In this document: piece after piece, positions 5,782 to 16,267 of the stretch | Numbering within the stretch: the first letter of the stretch is position 1 | How the letters are laid out: every line of letters starts with the position of its first letter | IMG/VR virus record: IMGVR_UViG_3300025647_000271 | Span: 1-24,054 of that record | DNA from: a virus | Length of the DNA: 24,054 nt | Reading direction: 5' to 3' (one strand) | Notes under the pieces: model-generated | Seen by the model: the letters and a program-made list of their open reading frames with translations, nothing else | Told to the model about the DNA's origin: nothing | The model's database searches: none | Program-made: the position numbers and the translations under genes

Positions 5782-8700
5782 ATGGCAAAACAAGAAATTG
5801 ATATCGGTGTTGAAGGTAATGACGGTACCGGAGATAGTATACGAGAATCATTTAGAAAAGTAAATGAAAATTTTAACGAATTGTATGCTGTTTTTGGTAT
5901 AGGAGGCCAGATATCATTTACTGATTTAGGCGATGTTCCTGATGCATATAATAATAATGAAAATAAAGCAGTTATTGTAAAATCAGACGGGTCAGGATTA
6001 ACTTTCTTAGAACTAGCAAGTAACAGCGCATTAGATAATACAGCCGATACTATTGGTTTTGATTTTACAGTTGATGGAAAATTAATAGTACGTCAACTTT
6101 CATCAAAATTAAGTAACGACCCGAAAGCAGAATTATCAAGCCCACTTAATGCAAATTCGTATGCTATTGCAAATGTAGAAGTATCATCTGATGCTATTGA
6201 CTTGTTTAACAATGTTCATAATACTGATTTCACGTTAGATGCATTAGTTATTAACAAAGGGTATGCAGATCAAACATATCAAAAAAAACAAATTTCAGGA
6301 AGTGGAATTAGGATAGGTGATGAACCTCAAGATACTAGTAATTATATTTTAACTACATCTACAATTTCATCTGGATATTTATACATTCAAGATCATGGAT
6401 TAACTTCTGAATATACCGGCGGAGCTTACATTTTTAACTCATCAGGTTCAGATCCTGCAGGTGTAGTTTCAGGTGAAATATATTATATACGTATACAAGA
6501 TGAAAACAATATTGGATTATATTCTTCTGCAGAAGATGCTATTAATAATGTTAATAGAATATTATTAACTGGCGGAACTGGAGAATTTACGTTAACAGAC
6601 TTGTACTACGATCCGTCGCTATTAGGAAACTGGTTATCTAATTCTGTACTTCCAAGATATGCAGTTGTACGGCGCCAAGGAGATACAATGGAAGGACCAT
6701 TGTACTTATCAGATCATCCTGGCGATTTGTCCGGCACAGGAACTCCTAACGATGCTACTGATTTGCAAGCAGCTACTAAATTATATGTTGACAATGCTGC
6801 AGTAACTAGCAATGTTAATCTATTTGTAAACACATCCGGAGACGATCGTCAACTGTCAACTCCTATAGGTAGAGAAGGAAGATCACCCGGCTATGCATAT
6901 CGAACAATAAACGCTGCTGCTAGAAAAGCAGAAGAACTTATACTAGCAACTCCATACGAGCCCGGCCCTTATATACAAACAATTACATATGGTAATAATA
7001 GCAATAATTCGACTATTATTACATCAGGAATGAGCTCCCCAATTTCCGGTCGTAATAATTCTAGAACACTTATTTTAAAAAATAAAGTGTTTATTGTGAA
7101 TGAAGTTATTGGATTTATAAAATCTACTTATCCAAGTTTTTCTGACAATTACGATATTGAGCTATGTCAGAGAGATATAGAATTAATTTTAGAAAGTGTA
7201 TCATTAGACTCGTTATCTGGAAACAATGCTAATTACTTATCTCGATGGGCTGGCATTCGATACTACTCAAATATTAGTTCTAGGAATGCAATTAGTAGAC
7301 AAAAAGTACAAACTGTTGCTAGTATTGAATTTGTAAGAGATTTAGTAGTAGACTATATTTTAACAAATACTGCGGTAGATACTATGTATCAAACAAAGTA
7401 TACACAGTATATAAATGAAACTGTAGTACCTGACTTACAAGCAGCATCTGTAATAGAAGCGAAATTTAACGTAGTATTAACTGTAATCGAATCTGGAGTA
7501 TTAGGAGCGCCTGGTGTTATTGACGGTGGAACTACATATAAAATTAATTTATCCAATGGCAATAATGGTCATGTTGACCAAGCAGATCCAATTAATACAG
7601 ACATTATACCTGGGAAAATAGTTAGAGGAAAACTTTCAGGAGCTGTTGGCAGAATCATCGACTATAAGTACGAAGCAGGGCCTAGAGCAGTTAGTTTACT
7701 TGAAACAGATGAGATAGATGTTCAGCTATTAGAACCAATTGAGTTTGAAAATGGCGAAGAACTGGAATATGGTAATATTGTAAGAAATAATCATATTGCT
7801 ATATTTGTTGAATCTGGCGTATATGAAGAAGATTTCCCTATACGATTACCTCCGAATGTATCAATCTGCGGGGACGAATTACGTAGATGTGTTATTAAAC
7901 CTAAAAATAGAATATCTCAATCTATTTGGGCTGATATGTATTTTTATCGTGATGCAGAATTTGACGGTATGGTATTAGGTAAAAGTAATATAGAAACTAT
8001 TACATACGATGCTCAAACTGATGTATATCGCATACCCGGTACATATACTGTAAGTTCTTACATTTCAGAGTTTTTTGGAAAAGATGCAGTATTTAGAATA
8101 ACAGTAGGAAGCGGAGGTGAGATTTCAAATGTAGAAATATTAGAGTTTGGAACATCATTTCAAAAAGATGAAAGAATATTTATAAAAGATGCACAATTAG
8201 GTAACAACGGTGCTGCAGATATTGTGTTAACTGTTACTAAAGTTCCAAATGGTGTTGAATATATAAATCCGTTAACTCAACGAGTTGACGGATACTTTGG
8301 CAGACATTATCTCACTGATCCAGCATTGACTAAAAATGTTGGCAGTGTCTATGAGAATGTTGGAAGATGGGTAGCTGCTACTGAAATTATTCGTGTTAAC
8401 AAACTTTTTTTACAGGAACAAGCTACAAATTATGTAGAATATTTTTTCCCTGCATATGTACTATCTGGAGATTATTCAAGATCGATCTTTTTCAAAAATA
8501 TAGGTCTTATTATTGATGGATTAATTAATGATTTAAATAACGGTGGCAATGAATATGCTTTAGAACTTCAAGGAAAATTCTACGATATTGCGAATCGTTA
8601 TAATGCAACTTCTGAAATTAATAATTCAATTCGTTTTATAAACACGCTATTAACACAATTGTACAACGCAGAAGAACCGGTATTAACATATGGAACTGAA

Positions 8701-11700
8701 TCAACTAAAACATACGATCACGATATTTCATTAGGAATTGCTGATCCGTTTGAATGGGCTCCAAGTACGCTTTATAAAGAAAAAGAAGTTGTTAAAGTTT
8801 TAGCATCGGGTGTATATTACTATTATGTTGCAACAAAAACACATACGTCATCATTAGAATTTGATTATTTAGAAAGTATTAATTATTGGAGAGAAATTGA
8901 CGGTGTTTATGCTGCAACTGAAAATTTAATAGATACTATTGTTTATTGGTTTGATGGTGAATATAATCCTCCACTAAACAATAAAGACTTAGATGTATTT
9001 TTATTAAATGATGCAACTATGATTAGGAACATATCAGTTCACGGTCATGGAGGATTTATGGGAGTACTTGATCCTGAAGGCCAAGTATTAACAAAATCAC
9101 CATATATTCAAGGATCTTCGTCGTTTTCAAAATCATCAAACAAACAATCATTCAGTGGTGGTATCTTTGTAGATGCATTTGTGGGAAATACTGCTGTTCA
9201 AGTATATGAAAAAATAGATGGAGATCCATTTAGAATTATGGTTCAGAGTTATGGATCTCAAGCAGAACCACAAGGATTATTCGTCCGTAGACCTGAAACA
9301 CCTAGCGTGTTTTATATAGATGGAAAACGATTTCAAGTTAATGCAATTGCACAATATGATCCAGATTTAGGTATAGCAGAATTAAAATTAGATTATAGTT
9401 CAAATAACAATCTTGGTTTTTCTGGAGTAACTAGTAGTTTATCTACAGGTGTTAACTTAAATGATTTATCTAGTCCAATTCCTATTACATTGCAAACTGC
9501 AGGTAATAGATCAATATTAGGTAATGACTTTACTAATATTAACGATTTAGGTTATGGATTAGTAGTTGCTAATGGGGCATTGTCAGAACTAGTATCAATG
9601 TTTACATATTATTGCTGGGCATCATACTATTCAAAAAATGGATCACAAATTAGGTCTTTGTCTAGTTCAAGTTGTTACGGTGAATATGGATTAGTAGCAG
9701 ATGGGTTTGACCCAAATGAAATTCCAGATGATATTTTTCTAGCTCAAGATATGGTTCAATCAGCTAGAACTTTTAATGCTAATGTTATTTTAACATTATC
9801 TGGGGGTGTAGTAGTTGAACAAGGGCAAGTATTAACGCAAGTGAGTAGCGGTGCTTTCGGCACAGTTGTAGTTGATTCAAGCGATACTTCAGGGTCAACT
9901 GTAATTTATCTTATCAATGTTCAAGGAGCATTTGATTTAACTAATGAATTGGAAATTACTGAAACAGCACTTGGAGCTCCTACTTCTGTAGCATTAGGTG
10001 CAAACAGTGTGCCAGTTTCAATTGATCCAGATGGGTACACAAACCAATTGGAAAAATTGTTCTTGTATGCATTCGATTTTAAAGATGTTCCATCATCAAG
10101 ATCTGAATTTGACATATATCATGAAACTAAACAAATCTTTGCTAGATACGAAGTAGCAAACGTAGAAAAAACTAATGCGTGTGTAGGAAGATACGAAAAT
10201 GTAGGAACATCGATTCCAGTTACTAAAGATGTAACTAATCCTCTTGCTAACAATGCAGTATTTACAATTTATAAAACTATTCACAATGGGTATTCTGCAG
10301 ATATAATTTCAAACGGTACAAACTTTACAGTAGGAGATACTATTACAGTTGACGGTAACTTATTAGGAGGTACTAGTGTAGAACATGATGCTATTATTAC
10401 AGTAACTGAAATTGATAATGGTGATCCTGTAGCATTAACTGGAATTATTACAGCATTTTCAATTGCAGGTACTATTAAAGTTGAAGCGTCGACTCCGATG
10501 TTTGACGGTCGTGTATATAAATTGAATTTTTCTACTAGCGAAACTCAATTTAGTCGTAACGGTTTATTAGAAAATGTTCCATATGGTAAAATAATAAATT
10601 ATAGAAGAAATCAAACACATATAATTTCAGATATTAAATCACAAGAATTAATAGCAATTAGACCGTCAACTGCTATAGTCTTTGATGAAAATACTGATAC
10701 TGTATATCGTTCGATATCATTTTTAACTAGCGATAGTATAGGCAATGAATTGCCAGATGGAACTGCACAAGTTAGTTTTGATGAAGGTTACGACTATATT
10801 CGATTAATCATTGACAGTGCAAGAGCTCAAACTAGTGAATTAGCCGGCTCAGGTACAACTAAAGGTGCAACAATAGGAGATGTGCGGTTAGCACTGCAAC
10901 CAGTTTCTGACACTAATGAAATATATCGATTAAACAATAATAGCAAGACACCTGAAGGATTTAGGCCATTAGGGTGGAGACCAGAAACATTAGTAGAAGC
11001 ACCTATTATATCATGGGGTGGAAAAACACATTATGTGTTTAATTATCGAGGTGTTGATTCAGAAGGAAACGAAGTCCCTGTTTCAGAAAATATAGCGTAT
11101 GCACTTGTTGATCTAGAAGATATTGAAACTATTAACCAAACAGACTCTACAGGTATAGCACTTCCAGTTATCTACGGATCAGAAAATATTACTATTAGAG
11201 CAGGGTTGAAAGCAAATCAAACTGGAAACATTACTGTAGGTATTTCAACATGTCGAGTAACTGGGCATGATTTCTTAGACATAGGTACAGGTAGTTATAA
11301 CAATACTAATTTCCCAAATGTAATTTTCGGAAGCCCAAGTGAAAAAGACAGCTCTAAAGAAGTTACAGAAATTAATAAAGGCCGTGTATTTTATACATCA
11401 ACAGATCAGGATGGTGTTTTTAGAGCTGGAAGATTCTTTAGTGTAGACCAAGGTACAGGCACAGTTTCGTTTGCTGCTAACATTGCACTTTCCGATGTTG
11501 ATGGATTAGGATTCAAGCGTGGAGTTGTTATTACTGAATTTTCCACAGACACTGCAATGGCTGACAATGCATCTGATACAGTACCTACTGAAAGTGCCGT
11601 TCGAGGATACATTAATCGAAGACTAGGATTTGATACAAATGGAAATGTTATAGTTAATAAAATCGGCCCAGGTGCAATTGCAGCAGATGGCTCAACTATT

Positions 11701-13641
11701 TTAACTGGAGATTTAAATGCTGGTAGTAACACTATTACTAATTTAAAAGCTCCTACTAACGATTCAGATGTTGCTACTAAAATTTACGTTGACGACTTGA
11801 TATTAGCTAACAGTAGTAGTGAATTGTTAGCAGATATGAACGACGTTGATATTACAAATATATCAAATGGTCAGCTATTAATTAGTACAGGTTACAAAAA
11901 AATATTTGTAATTTCAGGTTCGATTGTAAACGGTCCGTTTGAAGTTAATGATCAGATGGTAGGATCAGTTACTGGAGCAGTTGGTACTATTTTAGGAACT
12001 AGAGATTTTCAAAGTTTAGGAACAAACTTAACTGAGATAATTTATACTCCAGTATCTGGAGTATTTAGTGATGGTAAACCTGAAGGAGATTCTCCTGCGG
12101 TGGATACTGTTCAAGTCGTCGGAGGAGCAGAAGCTGTAATATTATCAGGACCAGTTGATGAATGGGCGAATGCTGTACATGATAATTTAAGTGATATATC
12201 ATTTACAAATATTAATACATTAACTGTAGTTAATAACGAAGTTACTGAAAAATATTCGACAATTAATTTCCAAATTAAACCAAATACTATTGTTAATAGC
12301 GATGTTTCTGCAACAGCAGGGATTGTACAAAGTAAATTATTACTTAATGCAGCAACTACACGAAGTAATGCAACCGGACTCACGCAATCAGAATTAGGAG
12401 TTGCATCGTTTAACAGCACGGTATTTACTGCATCAAATGGATGGATTTCTCTTGCTGACAATGGAATTGATTTTAATAAAATTGCCAGAATTGAAAATAA
12501 TAAAGTATTAGGAAATTGGGCAAACGATACTGGGTCTGCACATATAGAGCAAATATCTTTTTCTACAGTAGTTACAGAAGGAGGCGCACTGCTCCCAAGT
12601 AACTTTACAACAGAAATACCAGCAGCACAAGATCCAGGCTCTGCATTAGTTAAATTGTCAACTGGTACTTTTGGAATAAGTAATATATCAATTACCGGCG
12701 AAGCTAACAGTTTAGTAAAAACAAATACAAACGGTAGTGTTCATGCTCGATCCTTAATAATAGGTAACGACTCTAGCTACGAAGTAATGTCGCTAACAGG
12801 TACTATGTTAAATTTAAAAACTCCTTCTCAAGGTTTAATTTTAACTGCTGTCGGCGGGTCTGGAGGAACATCACCTACATATCCTGATGTAACTTTTTAT
12901 GGAAATTTGTCAATAGGCGACGATGCTGGATCACAGAGTGTATTGCAAAGCTTGTCAACTTACAATAACCAGAGTTTCTTATCAACTAATTGGATTTACA
13001 GCAGTTTTATTGAAGCACAAGAAGAAAAAACAGCAGCATCTACAGGAATTGCATTAGGAGCTGGAACAGGTAAAACAACTGCAGGACAAGTTGCAATTGT
13101 AACAGCAAATACTGGATCAAACTCTAGTGTTACACCGTTTATTTTTGACCGTACAGGTGTAAAACCAGACACTACAAATGTATATAACATTGGAGCATCA
13201 AATTTAGTATACAACACTGTATACGCAACATTGTTTAACGGGACTGCAACTACTGCTAGGTATGCTGACTTAGCTGAAAATTATTTAGCAGATAACTATT
13301 ATACATTTGGCACTGTTTTAATCTTTGGTGGAGAATATGAATTAACTACTACAAATATTAAATCTGATACACGAGTTGCAGGTATTGTATCTGAAAATCC
13401 TGCACACTTAATGAACTCGTCGTTAGATGGAAATTTTGTTATTCCATTAGCATTACAAGGTCGAGTAATGTGTAAAGTAGTAGGAAAAGTTAAAAAAGGA
13501 GATCTATTAGTATCAAGCTCTATATCTGAGTATGCGTGTGCTATAGATTCTGCAATTCCAGGTACAATAATAGGAAAAGCACTAACAAATAAGTTCGATA
13601 CCGAACGTGGAATGATCGAAGTAGTTGTTGGTAAACACTAA
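5782..13641 (+). CDS. 2619-aa modular tail-fibre/baseplate-associated virion protein
   Basis: The N-terminus carries the fibre motif NDGTGDSIRESFRKVNENF (residues about 13-32) and then a DLGDVPDAY motif. Two fibre spacers of the form GDxxxG...ATKxYVD lie near residues 299-337 and 1976-2010. A pectin-lyase-like region starts near 345 (FVNTSGDDR) and includes GVYEEDFPIRLPPNVSICGD near 679. A highly recognisable block HGHGGFMGVLDPEGQ begins near 1086. Three copies of a small SGAxG...F..GE beta module occur near 610-665, 1345-1394 and 2053-2100. The C-terminal 125 residues (from ARYADLAENY near 2492 to IEVVVGKH) form a distinct globular tip domain. It is probably a trimeric adhesin or fibre; host-glycan depolymerase activity is possible but no catalytic triad is evident. 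A T4 gene number cannot be assigned safely. Confidence 0.9.
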   Translation: MAKQEIDIGVEGNDGTGDSIRESFRKVNENFNELYAVFGIGGQISFTDLGDVPDAYNNNENKAVIVKSDGSGLTFLELASNSALDNTADTIGFDFTVDGKLIVRQLSSKLSNDPKAELSSPLNANSYAIANVEVSSDAIDLFNNVHNTDFTLDALVINKGYADQTYQKKQISGSGIRIGDEPQDTSNYILTTSTISSGYLYIQDHGLTSEYTGGAYIFNSSGSDPAGVVSGEIYYIRIQDENNIGLYSSAEDAINNVNRILLTGGTGEFTLTDLYYDPSLLGNWLSNSVLPRYAVVRRQGDTMEGPLYLSDHPGDLSGTGTPNDATDLQAATKLYVDNAAVTSNVNLFVNTSGDDRQLSTPIGREGRSPGYAYRTINAAARKAEELILATPYEPGPYIQTITYGNNSNNSTIITSGMSSPISGRNNSRTLILKNKVFIVNEVIGFIKSTYPSFSDNYDIELCQRDIELILESVSLDSLSGNNANYLSRWAGIRYYSNISSRNAISRQKVQTVASIEFVRDLVVDYILTNTAVDTMYQTKYTQYINETVVPDLQAASVIEAKFNVVLTVIESGVLGAPGVIDGGTTYKINLSNGNNGHVDQADPINTDIIPGKIVRGKLSGAVGRIIDYKYEAGPRAVSLLETDEIDVQLLEPIEFENGEELEYGNIVRNNHIAIFVESGVYEEDFPIRLPPNVSICGDELRRCVIKPKNRISQSIWADMYFYRDAEFDGMVLGKSNIETITYDAQTDVYRIPGTYTVSSYISEFFGKDAVFRITVGSGGEISNVEILEFGTSFQKDERIFIKDAQLGNNGAADIVLTVTKVPNGVEYINPLTQRVDGYFGRHYLTDPALTKNVGSVYENVGRWVAATEIIRVNKLFLQEQATNYVEYFFPAYVLSGDYSRSIFFKNIGLIIDGLINDLNNGGNEYALELQGKFYDIANRYNATSEINNSIRFINTLLTQLYNAEEPVLTYGTESTKTYDHDISLGIADPFEWAPSTLYKEKEVVKVLASGVYYYYVATKTHTSSLEFDYLESINYWREIDGVYAATENLIDTIVYWFDGEYNPPLNNKDLDVFLLNDATMIRNISVHGHGGFMGVLDPEGQVLTKSPYIQGSSSFSKSSNKQSFSGGIFVDAFVGNTAVQVYEKIDGDPFRIMVQSYGSQAEPQGLFVRRPETPSVFYIDGKRFQVNAIAQYDPDLGIAELKLDYSSNNNLGFSGVTSSLSTGVNLNDLSSPIPITLQTAGNRSILGNDFTNINDLGYGLVVANGALSELVSMFTYYCWASYYSKNGSQIRSLSSSSCYGEYGLVADGFDPNEIPDDIFLAQDMVQSARTFNANVILTLSGGVVVEQGQVLTQVSSGAFGTVVVDSSDTSGSTVIYLINVQGAFDLTNELEITETALGAPTSVALGANSVPVSIDPDGYTNQLEKLFLYAFDFKDVPSSRSEFDIYHETKQIFARYEVANVEKTNACVGRYENVGTSIPVTKDVTNPLANNAVFTIYKTIHNGYSADIISNGTNFTVGDTITVDGNLLGGTSVEHDAIITVTEIDNGDPVALTGIITAFSIAGTIKVEASTPMFDGRVYKLNFSTSETQFSRNGLLENVPYGKIINYRRNQTHIISDIKSQELIAIRPSTAIVFDENTDTVYRSISFLTSDSIGNELPDGTAQVSFDEGYDYIRLIIDSARAQTSELAGSGTTKGATIGDVRLALQPVSDTNEIYRLNNNSKTPEGFRPLGWRPETLVEAPIISWGGKTHYVFNYRGVDSEGNEVPVSENIAYALVDLEDIETINQTDSTGIALPVIYGSENITIRAGLKANQTGNITVGISTCRVTGHDFLDIGTGSYNNTNFPNVIFGSPSEKDSSKEVTEINKGRVFYTSTDQDGVFRAGRFFSVDQGTGTVSFAANIALSDVDGLGFKRGVVITEFSTDTAMADNASDTVPTESAVRGYINRRLGFDTNGNVIVNKIGPGAIAADGSTILTGDLNAGSNTITNLKAPTNDSDVATKIYVDDLILANSSSELLADMNDVDITNISNGQLLISTGYKKIFVISGSIVNGPFEVNDQMVGSVTGAVGTILGTRDFQSLGTNLTEIIYTPVSGVFSDGKPEGDSPAVDTVQVVGGAEAVILSGPVDEWANAVHDNLSDISFTNINTLTVVNNEVTEKYSTINFQIKPNTIVNSDVSATAGIVQSKLLLNAATTRSNATGLTQSELGVASFNSTVFTASNGWISLADNGIDFNKIARIENNKVLGNWANDTGSAHIEQISFSTVVTEGGALLPSNFTTEIPAAQDPGSALVKLSTGTFGISNISITGEANSLVKTNTNGSVHARSLIIGNDSSYEVMSLTGTMLNLKTPSQGLILTAVGGSGGTSPTYPDVTFYGNLSIGDDAGSQSVLQSLSTYNNQSFLSTNWIYSSFIEAQEEKTAASTGIALGAGTGKTTAGQVAIVTANTGSNSSVTPFIFDRTGVKPDTTNVYNIGASNLVYNTVYATLFNGTATTARYADLAENYLADNYYTFGTVLIFGGEYELTTTNIKSDTRVAGIVSENPAHLMNSSLDGNFVIPLALQGRVMCKVVGKVKKGDLLVSSSISEYACAIDSAIPGTIIGKALTNKFDTERGMIEVVVGKH

Positions 13642-13670
13642 GATTAGTTGCTAACAATAAGGAATAAAAT

Positions 13671-14180
13671 ATGACTATACAATTAATAAATTTAGGGACT
13701 AGTCCCAATAGAGGTGATGGAGACCCATTAAGAATTGCATTTGATAAAATCAATGATAATTTTACAGAGTTGTACGAAACTACAGCTCTTACTAGTGAAA
13801 CAGCACAGCAGTCTCTTTCCGATATAATAACTAATGGAGTTCAAGAAAACATAACAGTGTCTTATAACGAAACTGATAATGTTATAGAGTTTTCTGTGCC
13901 AAATACATTAAGCTCTTATATTAACGATACTGAATTTTTAGCTAATAATTCGTCCGATGATATTGTGTTTAATTCAAATCTAACAGTATTAGGTAATATA
14001 ATAGTAGCAGGAGATTTAGTAATACAATTTAGTGTACCTGTTACTAGTAAAGGTCAAGTATTAGATACACAAGGAGCAATATCAGTAGACTCTACATACA
14101 TATATTATTGTGTAGAAACATACACAACAGGAGAAGCTGATATATGGAAACGGATTGCCTGGTCAACTGATACTTGGTGA
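13671..14180 (+). CDS. small fibre-family virion protein (GDGDPLR motif)
   Basis: 169 aa. The N-terminus NRGDGDPLRIAFDKINDNF (residues about 13-31) is the same docking-like motif as in the 2619-aa fibre and the 231-aa protein. The middle is beta-rich. The C-terminus YIYYCVETYTTGEADIWKRI is a motif I know as a terminal strand-rich cap in marine phage fibre and baseplate proteins. AAGGAA before the ATG is the ribosome site. Its short length and two recognisable ends suggest a minimal fibre or connector. It is followed by a 38-bp gap with an ATAAATA box. Confidence 0.8.
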   Translation: MTIQLINLGTSPNRGDGDPLRIAFDKINDNFTELYETTALTSETAQQSLSDIITNGVQENITVSYNETDNVIEFSVPNTLSSYINDTEFLANNSSDDIVFNSNLTVLGNIIVAGDLVIQFSVPVTSKGQVLDTQGAISVDSTYIYYCVETYTTGEADIWKRIAWSTDTW

Positions 14181-14191
14181 TAAGGTGTGCG

Positions 14192-14198
14192 ATAAATA
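14192..14198 (+). promoter_or_regulatory. ATAAATA late-promoter-like box
   Basis: ATAAATA lies in the 38-bp gap, 20 bp before ATG 14219. This spacing leaves just enough room for a short leader and the AGGA at 14208-14211. It is one of the gaps in the virion block that carries such a box. Confidence 0.45.
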
Positions 14199-14218
14199 TA
14201 TAAAAATAGGATACATAC

Positions 14219-15559
14219 ATGAGCAATAGATTTCCACTAGTGTTAGACACATCTAACAGTAACCAAGTTAAAGAACTTCCTGCAGGCGATAATCTAAATC
14301 TCCAAGACTCAAGCATAGTAAATGTACAAAACATTGATGCAATTGGTACTATTAATGCTGCTGCTATTACAGTTAATGGCAATAGTATTAAAGCACAAAC
14401 AGTTTTAGATTTAGTAGATACTCCATCATCTTATACTGGAAATGAAGGGTCGTTTTTAAAAGTAAACGAAAGAGGAGATGGAGTTGAGTTTAGGTCATTA
14501 GAAAATATGGGTCAAATATCTGTAACATCTATTATATTAAACGGTGTTATTATTCCAGAAACTCCTAATGTTGGACTAATAGGCACATCTGCTCGACCTT
14601 TTAGAGAAATTAACGCCACTGCATTAGTTGGTTCACTGTACTCGTCATCCGGTGAAATAATAGTAGATGCATTATCAGGAACCATTTCGTATAGTAAAAT
14701 TGAAGATGCTCCGTCATCGTTGTCAAACTTTGTCGATGATTTACAAGTAGTAACATCTAGCACATTAATAGCTGAAATTGAAAATATTAAAAGTTTAGCC
14801 GACTATGTTCTGTTAGATATTAGAGGTGATATTTATAATGATGATAGCAGTAAATTAATAGATATAGGTACTAGCACTTATTTCGGTCATGTTGACGCAG
14901 AAAGTATTCGGAGTAGAGAAGATAGAATTTCTTTAGGTATATTTGCAGGTGATGTTGATCAACAACCTAATGCAATAGCAATCGGTGTACAGTCAGGGTA
15001 TCAAAATCAAGAAAGACATGCTATCGCTATCGGAACATCTGCAGGGCAAATAGATCAAAATTCATACAGTATTGCAATTGGAGTAGAAGCAGGGTATCAG
15101 TTACAAGGCTCTAATTGTATTGCAATAGGAAATCGTGCAGGATTTACGAAGCAACATAGTAACTCGATAATTTTATCAACGTCGATATTAAATTCGTTAA
15201 ACGAAGGTTTTTTTGTTGACCCTATTAGAGTAGAATCTACACAAAGTTTATTATTTTATAATCCAACAACAAAAGAAATTACACAAAATTCAGGAGTGCT
15301 ACACAGCGATGTAGTAGGGTCAATTTACGCAGATGACTCTACACAAGTAGTTAATGTAGTAGACGGCTCGATATCATCACCATATGCTAATATATTTGAA
15401 CTGTTATCAGAACAGCTAGTATTAATGCCAGGATCAATCCCATCACAACCTGCTCCTGGAACAATAGCAGTATCGGATGGAATTAGTTGGAATCCAACTG
15501 GATCAGGATTACAACATTTAATGATTTATTTAAATAATATCTGGTTACAGATTGCTTAA
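14219..15559 (+). CDS. fibre protein with AIAIGxxAG (YadA-head-like) repeats
   Basis: 446 aa. The start MSNRFPLVLDTSNSNQVKEL with AGDNL soon after is typical of marine T4-like fibre proteins. A VLDLVDTPSSYTG...VEF element follows near residues 61-86. Residues about 235-320 hold four tandem units of the form AIAIG-x2-(A/S)G-Y/Q-x-Q, like the heads of trimeric autotransporters and proteins of giant viruses. They are followed by FFVDPIRVES and FYNPTTKEIT. A short element GDIYNDDSSKLIDIGTSTYFG is echoed by GSIYADDSTQVVNVVDGSI, which flank the repeats. The C-terminus ends in a compact domain with NNIWLQIA. A trimeric beta-roll fibre or adhesin is the likely structure. It is 12 bp from the next gene. 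Confidence 0.85.
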   Translation: MSNRFPLVLDTSNSNQVKELPAGDNLNLQDSSIVNVQNIDAIGTINAAAITVNGNSIKAQTVLDLVDTPSSYTGNEGSFLKVNERGDGVEFRSLENMGQISVTSIILNGVIIPETPNVGLIGTSARPFREINATALVGSLYSSSGEIIVDALSGTISYSKIEDAPSSLSNFVDDLQVVTSSTLIAEIENIKSLADYVLLDIRGDIYNDDSSKLIDIGTSTYFGHVDAESIRSREDRISLGIFAGDVDQQPNAIAIGVQSGYQNQERHAIAIGTSAGQIDQNSYSIAIGVEAGYQLQGSNCIAIGNRAGFTKQHSNSIILSTSILNSLNEGFFVDPIRVESTQSLLFYNPTTKEITQNSGVLHSDVVGSIYADDSTQVVNVVDGSISSPYANIFELLSEQLVLMPGSIPSQPAPGTIAVSDGISWNPTGSGLQHLMIYLNNIWLQIA

Positions 15560-15571
15560 AGGGAAATAACA

Positions 15572-16267
15572 ATGGCAATAGAATTAATTAATATAGGATA
15601 CATTGCAAACGACGGAACAGGCGATGATCTAAGAGAAGCATTTATAAAAGTTAATCAAAATTTTGAAGAACTTGATTTAAGAATCACCGGTGACGTAACT
15701 GCATCGAATATCGAAGGGGAAGGAGAAGGCATCTTTTCCCAAAAGTTAATATACGATTTACAATTTAAAAAATTAGTTAGTGGATCTAATGTAGTGTTAG
15801 AGTCGTCAGACTCTGCTATCACTATTAGTGTTCCAAATGAAAATCTTGCTAATATTACAATATCTGCAGATGAAAACTATATAAACTTAACTGCTAACTC
15901 TGAACTGAAAATTGTAGGTGGGGATGGAATTAAAACTAAAATAGAAGGAGATTATCTTGTTATAGATAATACTGTTTCAAAATTAGAAACTGATCCGTTT
16001 CCTAAATTATCTAACAGTTTAAATGCACAAGGGCATAATTTTTATACAGTGGGCATCATCGATGCTGCACGAGTTACAGGATCATTTTATGGAACATTAA
16101 ATGGATCTGACTTTTCACAGTATTCTGCATATTTTGAAAATATGGAATTTGGAGATATTTATCCCAAGTTTAACACTACAATTGAATGGTTAGCACACGA
16201 ATCTACTATTGATATGGGAACATTTGAATCACCATCGTTAGCAATAATTGATTTTGGACAAGTATAA
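15572..16267 (+). CDS. small fibre-family virion protein (NDGTGDDLREAF motif)
   Basis: 231 aa. Residues 10-31 contain ANDGTGDDLREAFIKVNQNF, the shared docking-like motif. A central element SKLETDPFPKLSNSLNAQGH (about 137-156) matches SKLSNDPKAELSSPLNANSY in the 2619-aa fibre, so both carry the same spacer. The C-terminus (YPKFNTTIEWLAHESTIDMG and the following residues) is short and ends in a beta strand, IIDFGQV. GGGAAA precedes the ATG. It is probably part of the same fibre or baseplate assembly. The exact role is unknown. Confidence 0.8.
   Translation: MAIELINIGYIANDGTGDDLREAFIKVNQNFEELDLRITGDVTASNIEGEGEGIFSQKLIYDLQFKKLVSGSNVVLESSDSAITISVPNENLANITISADENYINLTANSELKIVGGDGIKTKIEGDYLVIDNTVSKLETDPFPKLSNSLNAQGHNFYTVGIIDAARVTGSFYGTLNGSDFSQYSAYFENMEFGDIYPKFNTTIEWLAHESTIDMGTFESPSLAIIDFGQV

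Noticed and set aside
7796-7978. 60-aa + strand frame inside the fibre gene
   Set aside because: It overlaps a conserved pectin-lyase-like segment in the main frame and has no plausible start signals.
11406-12461. Antisense open frames (11406-11732 and 12111-12461)
   Set aside because: They lie within the fibre gene, no other gene uses the - strand, and their composition is that of a shadow of AT-rich coding DNA.
5782-13641. Calling the giant fibre a proven depolymerase
   Set aside because: Pectin-lyase-like segments are visible but no catalytic residues can be identified, so only a structural role is claimed.
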